Positions 8,928 through 21,112 of a DNA stretch of 64,000 nucleotides are shown one piece after another; within the stretch, counting starts at the first letter, position 1; each line of letters starts with the position of its first letter. Made by a program: the position numbers and the translations under genes. Under the pieces are notes generated by a model. It was given only the letters and a program-made list of their open reading frames with translations. It had not been told where the DNA came from and searched no databases. The DNA is from Aegilops tauschii subsp. strangulata (Eukaryota > Streptophyta > Magnoliopsida > Poales > Poaceae): positions 460,460,780 through 460,524,779 of the forward strand of contig NC_053040.3 in NCBI RefSeq assembly GCF_002575655.3, written 5' to 3'.

Positions 8928-10296
8928 GTTGGCGCCCATCGTGGGGCTATCGCACGATGGTTTCAAGTTCTTGGAGGGCAACTTCGAAGGACTCAAGGGT
9001 TACGCTGTGGGCCGGATGACCAAGAGTCATCGCGGCAAGCTCTACATCGACGATGCAGGATGGGGCCCCGAGGCCGGCTCAATCGAGTACGGGTACCGGG
9101 TCCCCTTTGGTGGCATACACGTTTTCATTGGCAAGATCGGCGAACCGGGCCCTGAGCCGGACGTCTGCACCGACCTCGTCGAAACGGCTCAGCCTGCGAG
9201 ATCTACCCAGGTCAAGCCTGTCATGAAGCGTGCCATCGTGGGAGTTATGCATGGAGGGGAATCTGAGGATAGATCGGAATCTGGTGGTGAGACCGTCGTT
9301 TATTCCGGCGACGAGTCATCGACCGGAGAGACCGAGTCGTTATATCAGTTACAAGATGGCCAGATTAGGGGCTGTTTCGATGGCAACAGTATTCCGGACC
9401 CCTTTGATCTGCCAAACCGGGTTGCGATCTTCATGGCCGGCACGCAACCGGCGCTCCACTCTTCGACCGCAGCGGCGATGATTTCCGGATCGGCAGCGGC
9501 AGCAGCGGCCGGGGCAGGAGGCCCTGTGCGACCACTAGCTCAGGTTCTATCTGATTTGTTTGACGCGTTGGCAACGCTGATGGCGGAGGTTAACCCAGCG
9601 GATAAGGATGCACACAATGCGGAAATCGCGAAAGTGAAAAATCAGATCACCCAGGCCAAAGCCGACTTAGCAGCTGAGGATACCAGGATAGCCGCGGAGC
9701 GGGCCGCTTTGGATGCACAAGCTTACCGGATTATGCTGGATCAGAGTGCGTCGAACGAAGTCCTGAAGAGGAGGCACCGATCTCGCTTGCCGCCGGTTTA
9801 TGACGCTAGAAATCTCTTTAACACCCCAGGAGCAGGGACCAGCAATCCGCCGGTGGTAAACCGGGCGGAGGCACCGGGGGCAGGGGCGCCGGTTCAGCCA
9901 CGTTTGGTGGATCCGCCTCGTCAGAACAACATTGTGGCACCGCATGTCCCCACGCCACCGGGTCATTATTCTAACCCGATGGACAACATTGTCGCTGCCG
10001 CTTCATGGCTGGCGGCCATCCCAATCGAAGGCGATTCTCCAGCGGCGGTCGAGACGCGTCGGGTTAAGGAGCTTCTTCAGACAGCCTTGGTTCAACAGGA
10101 GGCTTATTCATATAGTCGCGATCGGATTCATTCCACTCCCCGTCCAAGCAGGAGTTACAGCAGGCATATGGATGACCGACAGTGTCAAGCAATGCGCGGA
10201 ACCGTGATCCGCCCCGTGGCAATAACCCGGCGGGTGGTGCTGGTGATGCTCAGGAGGTGGTGGACCGGGCTCGGGCATGCAGAGAAGCCGAGTTAG
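8872..10296 (+). pseudogene. Gag N-terminal region, element D
   Basis: This open frame of 474 codons starts inside the LTR and runs through the primer-binding site without a stop. The true Gag start is more likely an ATG further on, such as 9019 (MTKSHRGKLYIDD). The middle is Ala/Gly-rich, followed by a coiled-coil-like Ala/Glu/Lys segment (codons about 250-290) and a Pro-rich linker. A one-base loss near 10172 shifts the reading to the frame of the next entry, and the two overlap over 10182-10296. The conserved Gag capsid-type domain lies in that second frame. Confidence 0.7.
8929..8947 (+). other. Primer-binding site of element D
   Basis: The sequence ttggcgcccatcgtggggc lies one base after the LTR. 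Its complement ends in CCA, as a tRNA 3' end must. I do not assign the tRNA. Confidence 0.7.
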
Positions 10297-11522
10297 CGGC
10301 GCAGCATGAAGCCCGTCAGCTTACTCCGGTTCGTCCAACCACATTGGTGGAACCAGGAGTTACCTCTAGTTCTTTGGGAGTGCCATGTCTTGTCCCAACA
10401 TTGCGCAATGTGCGCCTGCCCAAGGATTTCAAGGGCCCGTGCAAGGTGCCGAATTACACCGCCGATTTATCCCCTGAAACATGGGTCGAAAGCTATGAGA
10501 TGGCCATGGAGATTTTGGATGTGGATGATGCGGCATGTGCGAAATACTTCACCATGATGCTAGAAGGGACAGCCCGCACTTGGTTAAAGAGCTTACCGGC
10601 TAATTCTATCAGGTCATGGGCCGAGTTGAGAGCCCGGTTTATTCAGAATTTCAAGGATACATGCAAGCGGCCCATGTCAATTGTGGACTTAGCTGCCTGT
10701 GTCCAGGAGGAAGGAGAGTCAACAACCCATTGGGTGCGCCGGGTTTCGGTGATTTTGCATTCATCAGATCGCATCAACGCTGACACCGCAATTTTAACAT
10801 TGGAAGGCAATTGCCGGTTTGAACCCCTGAAGTTGAAGTTGGGATGGCTCAAACGTCATTGTAATGACATGGGAACCGTCATGGCTGCACTGGTGAAGTA
10901 TGCTGACTCTGATAGTACCAAGGATCCCGAGTCTGACGAGGATAAGATAGGGAAGGGAAAGAAGAGCAGCAACACCAAGGGGCAGCACCACAACCCGGCG
11001 GGTCATGGAAACGGCGGCAAGCGCAAGGCGGACCATGGTTTAGACTTTGTGGCTAATACTAATACACACGACAAGGGCCAGCGGCATAAGGGTAAACCGC
11101 CACAGCGCGGTGGAAGGCCAAATCCTAATCCGGACCGTTTGTCTTATCTGTTGAACCAGCCCTGTCCAAAGCATGGGATGAAGGAGGAACCGTCCACGCA
11201 CCTCTAGAAAGATTGTTACATCATGCAAGAGTTCAAAATTCTGATTCTTTCCGGTATGATCATGGACCAGGAGGCGGTTCGCGCCGCGGGTTATGGTGGA
11301 GGAAATTCCGGTTCAGGCTTCCACGGTAATCAGGGTGGACATAACAATCAAAGTAATCAGGGTAATCAAGGTGGCTATAATCATCAGGGCAATCAGCAGC
11401 AGCACCAGTCGGGTTACCAGAGCAACCCGAAGCAGTTGAATAGCGGACAGTATCATGTCTTCACCACTAGCTTGGACAAGTGCGATCAGAAGCTTCATAA
11501 AAAGGGTGGTGAATGCCGTTGA
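10182..11522 (+). pseudogene. Gag capsid/nucleocapsid region, element D
   Basis: The first 341 codons hold the retrotransposon Gag domain (WVESYEMAMEILDVDDAACA, then TARTWLKSLP, RSWAELRARFIQNF), which assembles the particle. A basic Lys/Asn stretch and an unusual C-x2-H...H-x4-C knuckle (CPKHGMK, THL, DC) follow. An in-frame TAG at 11205-11207 falls inside the knuckle. The frame then continues (11223-11522) as a Gly/Asn/Gln-rich low-complexity tail. An extra A in a run near 11502 moves the frame into protease. Confidence 0.78.
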
Positions 11523-12069
11523 ACCGGCGGTGCCCCGTTATTTGCGCTGGTCCGAGCAGCCGATTGTGTGGAGTAGAGAAGATCATCCACCCCAGGTTGA
11601 CAATCTGGATCATCTGGCTCTGGTGGTGGCACCTCAGGTGGGAGGTTATAAGTTCACTAAGGTACTCATGGATGGAGGGAGTAGTATCAATATCCTTTAT
11701 TATGAAACTTTCCGTCGCATGGGGTTAATAGATAAAAATCTTAAACCGTCCAATACGGTGTTTCATGGTGTAGTGCCTGGTAAGTCGGCATATCCCGTTG
11801 GTAAGATAGCTCTGGAGGTGTATTTTGGAGATGAGCATGACTCGAGATCAGAAACCTTGACCTTTGAAGTGGTGAAAATCAGCAGCCCGTATCATGCCCT
11901 ATTTGGACGGCCAGCTTATGCTAAGTTTATGGCACGACCTTGTTATGTCTATCTGCAGCTCAAGATGCCGGGTCACAAGGGAACTATAACTGTGCATGGG
12001 AGCCGCAAGATTGCTCTAGAGTGTGAAGAAGGTGATGTGGCTTATGCTGAGTCGGTTTGTGCAACATAA
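11505..12069 (+). pseudogene. Aspartic protease, element D
   Basis: The retropepsin active site is visible as KVLMDGGSS near 11660-11690, in the usual place between Gag and RT, followed by the ALFGRPAY flap-distal motif. The enzyme would cleave the Gag-Pol polyprotein. A TAA at 12067-12069 ends the frame; reading continues in the same frame toward RT and meets a TAG at 12247-12249. The region is otherwise well preserved. Confidence 0.85.
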
Positions 12070-12249
12070 GAGTTGAAGTTTTACATGGACAATGCTGATC
12101 CGGCAGATATGACTTCGTTAAAGAAACCAACTACAGAGCATGATCCGGCCCTGAAGTTTAAATCGGCTGATGAGACTAAGCTTGTTGACTTCGTGCCTGG
12201 CGATTTGTCCAAGCAGTTTAGCATCAGCGCTAACTTGGATCCGAAATAG

Positions 12250-14253
12250 GAAAGCACACTCATCGAGTTCATCCGTGAGAATCGGAACATCTTTGCATGG
12301 AAGCCTTCCGACATGCCAGGTGTACCGAGAGAACTCGCTGAGCACACTCTCAATGTTGATCCCAAGTATAAACCGGTCAAGCAGTTTCTCCGCCGGTTCA
12401 ATGAAGAAAGATGCAAAGCTATTGGAGAAGAAGTAGCCAGGCTCTTGGCGGCTGGATTTATTGTTGAAGTATTCCATCCTGAGTGGTTGGCTAATCCGGT
12501 GCTGGTCCTCAAGAAGAATGGCACTTGGCGTATGTGTGTGGACTACACAGATCTCAACAAAGCTTGTCCAGCAGATCCTTTTGCCCTTCCCCGTATTGAT
12601 CAAATTATTGATGCTACGGCGGGTTGCGAGCATTTAAGCTTTTTGGATGCATACTCTGGTTATCATCAGATCAAAATGGCAGTTAAGGACCAGGAGAAGA
12701 CAACCTTCATAACTCCCTTTGGAGCCTTCTGCTATGTGTCCATGCCCTTTGGGCTCAAGAGTGCCCAGGCGACTTATCAACGGTGTGTGCAGAATTGTCT
12801 GCATAAACAGATCGGCCGCAATGTTCACGCCTATGTGGATGATATTGTGGTAAAATCAAGGAAGAAGGAGACATTGATTGATGACTTGAAGGAAACTTTT
12901 GATAACCTAAGGGTTTATAAAATGATGCTTAATCCGGCCAAGTGTGTCTTTGGTGTACCTGCAGGCAAGCTCTTGGGCTTTTTGGTGTCTAACAGGGGCA
13001 TTGAAGCTAATCCGGAAAAGATCAAGGCCATCACCTCCTTGGCTAAACCGAAATGTATCAATGATGTTCAACGCCTGGCAGGCCAGATTGCCGCGTTGAG
13101 CCAGTTTGTCAGTCGCCTTGGCGAGAAGGCCATCCCTTTATATCAGATGCGGAAGAAAACGGATAACTTCGTCTGGAGTGACGCCGCTAATGAAGCATTT
13201 GAGGACTTAAAGCGGCAGCTGGCTAATCCGCCGATTCTCGCTGCTCCAGTGGACAAAAAACCATTGTTGCTATATGTGGCAGCTAATGCTCGGGCTGTTA
13301 GTGTGGCTATTGTGGTGGAGTGCAAGGAGGCAGGAAAGGAATATCCGGTTCAGCGGCCGGTTTACTATATCAGTGAGGTACTTATTGAGTCCAAGCAGAG
13401 GTACCCGCATTGGCAAAAATTGGTGTATGGGGTTTTCATGGCAAGCCGGAAGCTTAAGCAGTATTTCCAAGGTCATCCCATCACAGTGGTCAGCTTTGCT
13501 CCTTTGGGGGATATAATCCAGAACAGGGAAGCAACTGGTCGGATTGCTAAGTGGGCTATCGAGCTCGGGCCTCACGGGTTGAAATACATACCCCAAACAA
13601 CGATCAAATCTCAGGCACTTGTGGATTTCATCAATGATTGGACAGAATTACAAGCGCCAGAGGAGAAGCCGGATCACACTTATTGGACTATTCATTTTGA
13701 TGGGTCCAGGCAATTGGAGGGCTCGGGGGCTGGAGTCGTATTAACTTCCCCACGAGGTGATAAGTTTTGTTATGTTCTCCGTTTAATGTTCCCTTGCACT
13801 AACAATGCAGCTGAATATGAGGCTTTACTCCATGGTCTTCGAATAGCTAAGGAGATGAACCTCAACCGAGTTAAGTGCTTCGGTGACTCGGATCTGGTGG
13901 CTCAACAAGTGTCCGACACTTGGGATTCCAAGGACCCACTAATGGCAGCATATCGTCATGAGGTGAATATTGTTGCAGGTCACTTTAAAGGTTATCAGGT
14001 GGATCATGTGGACCGACGGAAGAATGAAGCGGTGGACGCTTTAAGCCGCCTGGGTTCCCAACGTAAACCGGTTCCACCTAATGTCTTCCTGGATGTTTTG
14101 CATAATCCGTCCATCAAGCTACCTGGTGAAGAGGATTTGTCTGTTCCTGATCCGGAGGCTCAGTTGGTGGCGGCTCTTCATGTTATCCCGGATTGGACGG
14201 TTCCATATCTGGCATATATGAACCGGGGCGAGTTACCAGACGATGAAACCTAG
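12250..14253 (+). pseudogene. Reverse transcriptase and RNase H, element D
   Basis: A long frame (646 codons from the ATG at 12313) carries RT motifs in order: MCVDYTDLNKACP, LPRIDQIIDA, FLDAYSGYHQI, MPFGLKSAQATYQR, and the catalytic YVDD (AYVDDIVVKS, about 12830). A thumb/connection follows, then RNase H with IHFDGS (about 13690), NNAAEYEALLHGL and GDSDLV, and the final DALSRL. The sequence lacks internal stops over 1.9 kb, so the domain itself may still be intact. The TAA and TAG upstream and the TAG at 14251 break the polyprotein. The frame continues into integrase. Confidence 0.92.
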
Positions 14254-15451
14254 GCCAGGCAGATAACCCGGCGGTCCAAGTCCATGACTATTATCAATGG
14301 AGAGTTACATCATTGCAGTGTGACAGGGGCGTTTCAACGCTGTGTGTCTCCTGAGGAAGGCCGTGAAATTTTGCGTGAGATCCACGAAGGAGATTGTGGT
14401 CACCACGCCGGTTCAAAATCTTTGGTGGCCAAGGCGTTTCGTCACGGGTTCTATTGGTTGACAGCTCATGCTGATGCCGAGGACTTGGTCAAAAGATGTG
14501 ATGGCTGTCAGAAATTCTCAAGGCGCGCTCATGTACCAGCTCAAGAATTGAGGATGATTCCAATCACCTGGCCATTTGCAACTTGGGGGCTGGATATGGT
14601 TGGGCCTTTCAAGAGGTCCAAGGACAAGAAGACCACCTTTTGGTGGCGGTTGATAAGTTCACGAAGTGGGTGGAGGCAGAGCCAGTTAGTAAGTGTGACG
14701 CAGCCACGGCGGTTCAATTCATCAAAAAGGTGATCTTACGGTTTGGCTTTCCACACAGCATTATAACAGACAATGGTACCAATCTGTCAAAGGGTGCCAT
14801 GAAGGAGTTCTGTCAACGTGAGCACATCCGGCTTGACGTGTCATCAGTGGCTCACCCCCAGTCCAATGGTCAAGCGGAGAGGGCCAATCAAGAGATCTTG
14901 AGAGGCATCAAACCCCAGCTTATGGTTCCTTTGCAACGGACGCCGGGTTGTTGGGTTGAGGAGCTACATTTAGTGTTATGGAGCATCAATACCACACCCA
15001 ACAGATCGACAGGATACACACCGTTCTTCATGGTTTATGGAGCGGAAGCGGTTCTTCCTAGTGACATCCGTCATGACTCACCTCGTGTAGCGGCATACGT
15101 TGAAGCTGACAACGAGAAAGCATGGCAGGAAGCTCTTGACCTGTTAGATGAGGAGCGTGACATGGCGGCAGCCTGTTCGGCGATTTATCAAGAAGATCTG
15201 CATCATTATCATAGCCGCCGTGTTAGAACCAGAACCTTTTAGGAAGGAGATTTGGTGCTTCGACTCATCCAGGATTAGACGGATATGCACAAGCTATCCC
15301 CCCTTGGGAAGGACCTTTTGTGGTCAACAAGAATCTGCACAACGGGTCATACTACCTAATCGATGTTCGAGAGCGCAAAGACTCACGTAAATCGGAGGAG
15401 GAGACCAACCGGCCGTGGAATATTGCTCATCTTCGGCCCTACTATACTTGA
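14254..15451 (+). pseudogene. Integrase, element D
   Basis: The zinc-binding HHCC region (HEGDCGHHAG...RCDGCQ) lies at about 14380-14510. The DDE core follows: D in WGLDMVGPF (about 14590), D in IITDNGTNL (about 14765) and E in RANQEIL (about 14890). A frameshift near 14640, in a ccacctttt run, separates the first D from the rest. A stop at 15240-15242 and another within the C-terminal part precede the natural end near 15451. The enzyme would insert the cDNA. Confidence 0.88.
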
Positions 15452-16497
15452 GCTACAGGCTCTGCTTATGTATATATTATGACATTGTATATATTATGAT
15501 CAATGTAATAAACCGAAACCCCAGCTAAAGCGGGGTATCTGTTGTTTTCTTACATCATGTGTGGTTACATGGAGCTTACAAAGCGGTGTCCGGTTTACCC
15601 CTTGATTTAGCTTCTCAAAGCTTGATATTAGATCACTTGGGGGCTTGGTCGTATCCGAACCATAGCTACACCTCTTGATCCGCGCAATGCCACATCATCA
15701 CTTGGGGGCTTGGTCGTATCCGAACCATAGCTACACCTCTTGATCGGCGTAATGCCACAGCATCACTTGGGGGCTTGGTCGAACCCGAACCATAGCTACA
15801 CCTCTTGATCAAATTTGGGGCCTGGTAGCCCGTGAAAAGCCTCGACTACAACGGTTTTTATTTGCCTTTTGCTGAGTTTTCTTTGTTTTAATAAGATTTG
15901 TGACGTTTTTAAACCGGTGTTTATCAGCCCGGTTAGGCTATCAACTACAAGTTGACAGTATACAATCAAATTATAATCCGGAGACTATCAGACCGGTCTG
16001 GTTTTGACTTAAAGTCACCAGTATGGAATAAACTAGTGTTTATCACAGCCCGGAACGGTTTTCTGATAAGCCGGCATCATATAACAGGAGTTACTTCTAC
16101 TCCGGATTAGGGTTATTACCCTCATTACAAAGTTGGTCAGCCAACACTATGCCTAAAGGTCACAGGTACCTTATATTTCCATATTTGGTTATCTTTTACC
16201 TTGGTTATAAACCTTGGTCATATATATATATTTGGGTGTCATGACCCGCCCGGTGGTAAACCGCTAGGGCGCTTTAAGCTTCTTATCTGCAGGAACAACT
16301 TGAATAAATAGCTATGGATTATGAACATCATATCTTAAGCATGGCGGATTAACGCGCATCAGTTGCACATAGATATGCACGAAGGCATAACAGACCAAGT
16401 GTTTTAACTAGCCTATTACAAGGCGTTTCAGTGCCCAAAGGGATAATTGTTTCTCAATAAGCATTGCAGCAAGTGGAAGACTAAACCGGCCCCCGGA
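15452..16497 (+). other. Non-coding 3' region of element D between pol and antisense gene
   Basis: No coding region is supported. It contains the 65 bp tandem repeat at 15633-15829 and several segments rich in aaaccgg. Both convergent genes (integrase on plus, aORF on minus) end at its borders. I did not find the H1/H2 hairpins of the Fatima-like elements here. Confidence 0.7.
15633..15829 (+). repeat. 65 bp tandem repeat, about 3 copies
   Basis: Units start at 15633, 15698 and 15763, each opening tcacttgggggcttggtcg and containing ccatagctacacctcttgat. The third copy is cut after about 50 bases. Each unit carries a cttgggggct motif resembling the polypurine tract of the element. Confidence 0.9.
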
Positions 16498-19400
16498 TTA
16501 TGATTGCTTATCAGCTTGACCTGACGGCTGCGGATTATCTTGCACGGGCTCATCTTCGTCCCTACCCAGCGGCTGGAAGTCAACAGTTGTCCAGTTGATC
16601 CCAGTTAAAGCTTGGAACACAGCTTCGTCGCTTATAAGGGTGGACGGTTCAATGTCATGGGCAGAAGTGTGCTTACGGATTGGAGGGATCAAGTTTTGAG
16701 CCTCAGGAGTTGGTGCAGCAACCCGCTTGTTATTGGTATCATAACTCGCCTGGTAAAATGAAAGATCAGCCTCTTCAGCAAGTTGACAAGCCAGTGGACG
16801 TACTTCCCGGTTTATGGCGCAAAGATCTTCAGTGCAAAATTCTGATCCGTCTTCTTTTAAGCTTGGGTAGCCTTTAGCCACGTCCGTCGGATCAAGATCA
16901 GACACCCATGCTTTTGCCCGGGTTAGTGTGGTCAGAGCGCCAACCCTTGCAGCAGTCCTCTTTAGCTCTTCTACCCGGGCAGGCAGCATAGATAGCCTGT
17001 CTAGGGTATCCTTGATTAACGTCGGGGGCGGCTTATTGTGAGAAGCGGTGCAGATAATTCGTTGTGCGCCGGTATACAGTTGTTCTATCAGCGTGTAGGC
17101 AGCCTTCAGCTTCTTCTGAACATCAGAGCCCAGATGACTAATGCAAGTTCCTGCATCATTGCAAACATTAGCAAACCGGCAACGCATGGGTAAATATGTT
17201 GAAAGTATAAAGCAAGGATGCTTACCGAACACAGCAGCAGTCATGGCATGTATCTGCCGCTTTACACTAGTCAGCTCGTCTACCACCGGTTTGAGAGCTG
17301 CTTCAGCGTCTTCAGCTCTTTTCCGCAAAGCGGATTTCTCTGTGTTCCAATCCGCCCGCTCCTTGGCGAAGCTCTCCTTTAGCTTTTCCATAGCGGCTAA
17401 GGCGCTCGTCAGCTCATCTTTTGCTTTGGAAGTTTCGGCCTGTTGGGACTTGATGTTCTCTTGCAGATCAGCGGTTTGGCTTTCCTTCTTGCTCAGTTCA
17501 GCCTATAAAGAGACAAATACATAATGAGTTGACATTACATATTTGACGTACCAAGCACATAACAAGTTATGCCCTTGATACTTGGGGGCTAATGCATATT
17601 TGCTCCTTATCAGAAATTTCTACAAGTCCCAAGCACAATACAAGTATTAATCTTGGCACTTGGGGGCTAATGTGTGTTTGCTCAAAAACTGTTGGTATGG
17701 GAATTCTTATACAGTCCCGGTTCATATTTATAAAGTTAAACCGGCCCTTGGGGGCTATACCGGTGAAAGAGTAGTATGGCAAATTTGAAGGAACCGGTTC
17801 ATCATAAAGAAGTAATCTGGTCCCTGGAGGCTAAATATGCAAAGTTAAGTTATGACAAAGTCCCGGTTTAGATTGGTATCATAAACCGTCACTTGGGGGC
17901 TACTAGGAGTTGATAAACTGCAATTGGACAAAAGAGAAAAATAGTAGTTACCTCATATCGCTCCTTCATCAAGTTTACCAAACTAGCTTCATAGTCACGG
18001 CTGGTATACAGACGGTTCAAGAAGCCAGAGTGAATGTCTTGAGCATTGAGATGGGCGTAGCTTGATAAATCGGCATTCCATTTGCCTTTGCCGATAGCAG
18101 AGAGCTCGTCCTTGGCAGTATGCTTTGACAAAGCGACAGGGTTGCCAGGAGTGGTGTGGCCAGTGCCAGTAATCATAATGTCATCATCATGATCATCAGC
18201 AGCCTTCGCTGGAGTTGGCGGTTTGTCAGTATCCTTAACCGGACTGGCCGGTTTGTCATCAGTTTGGACAGGGCTGGTTGGCCGGTCTGCATGGCTTGTA
18301 GTGTCAACTTGCACTTGTTCGGCAAGGAAGTCATGGTCTTGAGGCGGCGGATCGTTAAGCATGTCGTCAGCGTCGGTTCTTCCGGATCTGGAGTTGTTTC
18401 CGGTTCAGCAGCTACATTATCATCAGCCGGTTTGCTTAACCGAGCCTTCTTGCTGGGTCTTGGCTTGGCGCTGAGAAAAGATAGACATAAGGATCAGTAC
18501 AGTATGTAAAGATAACACATCAAGAATAAAGACACGTGCATAGCTCACCCAGGAACTGTTTTGAGGGGTGGAAGCTGCGTGGCCGATGACTCGCCAGAGG
18601 ATGAGTGAGAAGTACCCTGATAATTTGAATCAGACGGGTTAAGAGGCTGGCGGAAACAACCTGCTTTTGGGCATGAAGTATCAATGGGATAAGAGACCTC
18701 TGATCGGTGTTTCCGAACCAGACTATTCGGTAAACCGGCAGAGGTAACTACCTGGCCACTGTGCCGGGTTGTATGGCGAGCTTCGTGCTGCTGCGTCTTC
18801 AAAAGAAAGTTTGGGTCGAAGTAAGCAAGAGGGTGAGAAAATTTTACTTTCCGGTTTGCTTGATGGATTTTTGATGTTGGCAGAGGATCTGAATCTGAGG
18901 AAAGAATGGTTACCTCTACATCCTCAGCATGACTGCCTTCAGCGTCGTCCTGATAATAATCATTGTCAATGAGATGTACGAAAAATGAACCAAGAGAGTC
19001 AAGTTCTACCTCTGGTTCCGGGTTACCCACATCGTCATCAGCTGGTGGATCGGAGGATGAAGTGGTCCTTCTCTTGGCAGGTTTTTTAACAACCTTGGTC
19101 TTTGGACGAACTGGCTTGATCGGTTTATCTTGCGGCTTCGCCGGTTTGTCTTGGGATGGTTTCTTGTTCCAGAACGGATCATCACCCTGTCAGAAAATAA
19201 TCACACTTTCAGAGAATATTTGGACAGAAGCAACTTCAGATAAAAAGATTATATGATTCTTACAGCTGGTGGTTTGTTGAAGGTGCAGAAAGGGAGTAGT
19301 CTGGTTTGGGCACAGACAGCCTCCGGTTCGTTCAGTATCTTTTCTACAGCCTCAGTGACTTCTGCATCTGTAAGCTGAATGTCAATGTGCCGTTGAGCAT

Positions 19401-20151
19401 CCTTCAAACTCCCCGTATACTCACACATCAAACCGGAGCGCCGGCTTAAGGGCAGAATACTCCAGCTTATCCAGCAACGAGCAAGATCAACTCCTGTCAA
19501 ACCGTTTGCCATGAAGGCTCTAAGCTTTGATAATTGGGGAGCATAGTTGGCCCTTTCTCTTGCCGTCAACCTCTGAGGAAAAGGATGTGTGTTGCTAAGG
19601 CGTTCAGGGTGGTAACCCGGCAGGGGGTTTTCATCAGATGGAGATGTATCCATGCAGTAAAACCAAGTCTAGTTCCACTCTTTGGGGTGACTGTGGAGTT
19701 TGGGATGGGGGAAGGTGACTTCCTTCCTTTTCTGAACCGCCATTCCGCCCAGTTCCGTATTGGGTCCATCCAAGAACTCTGTGCGATGGTTTAAGTGAAA
19801 GAAATCCCTAAACAGTTCGACTGAAGGTTCCTCTTGCAGATAAACCTCACAAAAGACTTGGAAGTGGCAGATGTTGGTTACAGAATTGGGACCGATGTCT
19901 TGAGGGCGCAGTTGGATACTAGCCAGTACATCCCGGAATTTTTTTGAACCGGGAGGGCTAAAACCTTGTCCGAGATGATCAGCGAACACGACTACCTCTC
20001 CATCCTTGGGTGTAGGAGGATTTTCTGGGCCAGGGACCCTCCAGTGGAGGACATCTTTTTTAGCTAAAGCGCCCGTTTTAACAAGATTGTTTAACTGCTC
20101 TTCGGTTACTCGAGAGGGAGACCAATTGCATTCATAGACTTGCTTGGCCAT
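16498..20151 (-). pseudogene. Antisense gene (aORF) of element D, about 5 exons
   Basis: Start ATG at 20151 (MAKQVYECNW). Exon 1 runs to about 19262 and carries the N-terminal domain (GQGFSPPGSKKF, ICHFQVFCEVYL, RDFFHLNHRTEF). It is broken only by a TAG at 19669-19671; the frame is the same on both sides. Intron 19262 to about 19186 ends in ctgacag. Exon 2 (to about 18551) is acidic and Ser-rich. Exon 3 (about 18472-17951) has Pro/Asp repeats (TDKPPTPAK) and one frame change near its start. Exon 4 (about 17502-17227) is coiled coil. Exon 5 (about 17154-16498) carries LTRAKAWVSDLDPTDVAKGYP and a Gln/Pro/Asp tail. The order matches the antisense genes of A, B and C: N-domain, charged middle, coiled coil, C-domain. 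The function is unknown. Exon borders are by eye. Confidence 0.7.
17581..17904 (+). repeat. Cluster of polypurine-tract-like motifs in an aORF intron
   Basis: The motif cttgggggcta occurs at 17581, 17659, 17747 and 17892, each time followed by aatg, tacc or ctag. The real polypurine tract plus LTR start of element D reads ctggggcctaa-tgtt (21102-21116). All copies are on the genomic-RNA strand, inside the intron between aORF exons 3 and 4. Confidence 0.65.
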
Positions 20152-20205
20152 GGCAATGGAAATCTGAAACATGATTATTGCCGGTTTAAGATTTACAGTG
20201 GACAA

Positions 20206-21112
20206 CTACACAGCAGTATAAGGATACAAGCATATTGATAAACCGGGATTGGTTATTTGTAAACCGGAGTCTGACAATGGAAACAACACAATGATGAAAG
20301 CATTGGCGGTTCAACAGGGGACTAATGGTATCTACTGGGTCATCATTTTGTATATGAAGTTAAACCGCCCAATCTGGTATTAAAGATGTATAAGTGAAGG
20401 GAAAAACAGGGTTTCACAAGTTGGAATTATAATTTTGGATCTACCGCATGTCAGAAAATGAATATATATTCAGACCTAAATATTGGTACCGAAGCAGTTG
20501 ATGAAGGTTCAGATGGGATTTTCTACTTAAACGAGATGCATGGATGGAAAAGAAGGGCTACGGCTATCGCCGTACAGGATAAATATCAAGGTTTGAATCA
20601 AAGAGCTATTGCACAACGATGAACACCGACGAACACTGAAACCCTAATGATAGATCTATGGCGGAAGGAAAGAAGGCTTACCGATGCTGATGGAAGAGCG
20701 GAGAGGCGCCGCGATTCTCTGGTGCGTTCAGGGTGATGCAGCGGCCGGAGTTGAGGCAGAAGCAAAGCTCGACGGTGGCGGCGGAGCTCCAAAGGTCGGG
20801 CAGCGCAAGGAAGAGGACGAGGTGAAGAGATACGGGGGGGGGGGGAATGGAAAGACCCCCTGGCCCTATTTATAAAGGCAGAAAGATAAGCATCAGGCGC
20901 AAAAATCAAGGAGCCTAAATTTTGGATATAAGGCGGAGCTGTCGCCTCGATTGTCGGAAGCTCGTTAATGACAGGTGACGTCACGGCGGTTTACCATGAT
21001 CCTAGAAGATGATGTCACGGCGGTTTACAAGATTGTGTGAAGATGTTGAAGAAGAAATTTTCTTAAGTATTGAGGATTGACATGAACCAGTTCAAATCAA
21101 TCTGGGGCCTAA
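20206..21112 (-). other. Upstream region of element D antisense gene, and polypurine tract
   Basis: No coding region is supported. A TATA-like box for the antisense gene, ctttataaatagg on the minus strand, lies at 20867-20877, next to a 12-G run at 20834-20845. The stretch ends in the polypurine tract tctggggcctaa (21101-21112) against the 3' LTR. A small leader exon could exist between 20850 and 20600, but I cannot prove it. Confidence 0.5.

Noticed and set aside
10170..10296. Programmed -1 frameshift in gag of element D
   Set aside because: The overlap is explained by a single missing base near 10172; no slippery heptamer with a downstream stem was seen, and other lesions show general decay.
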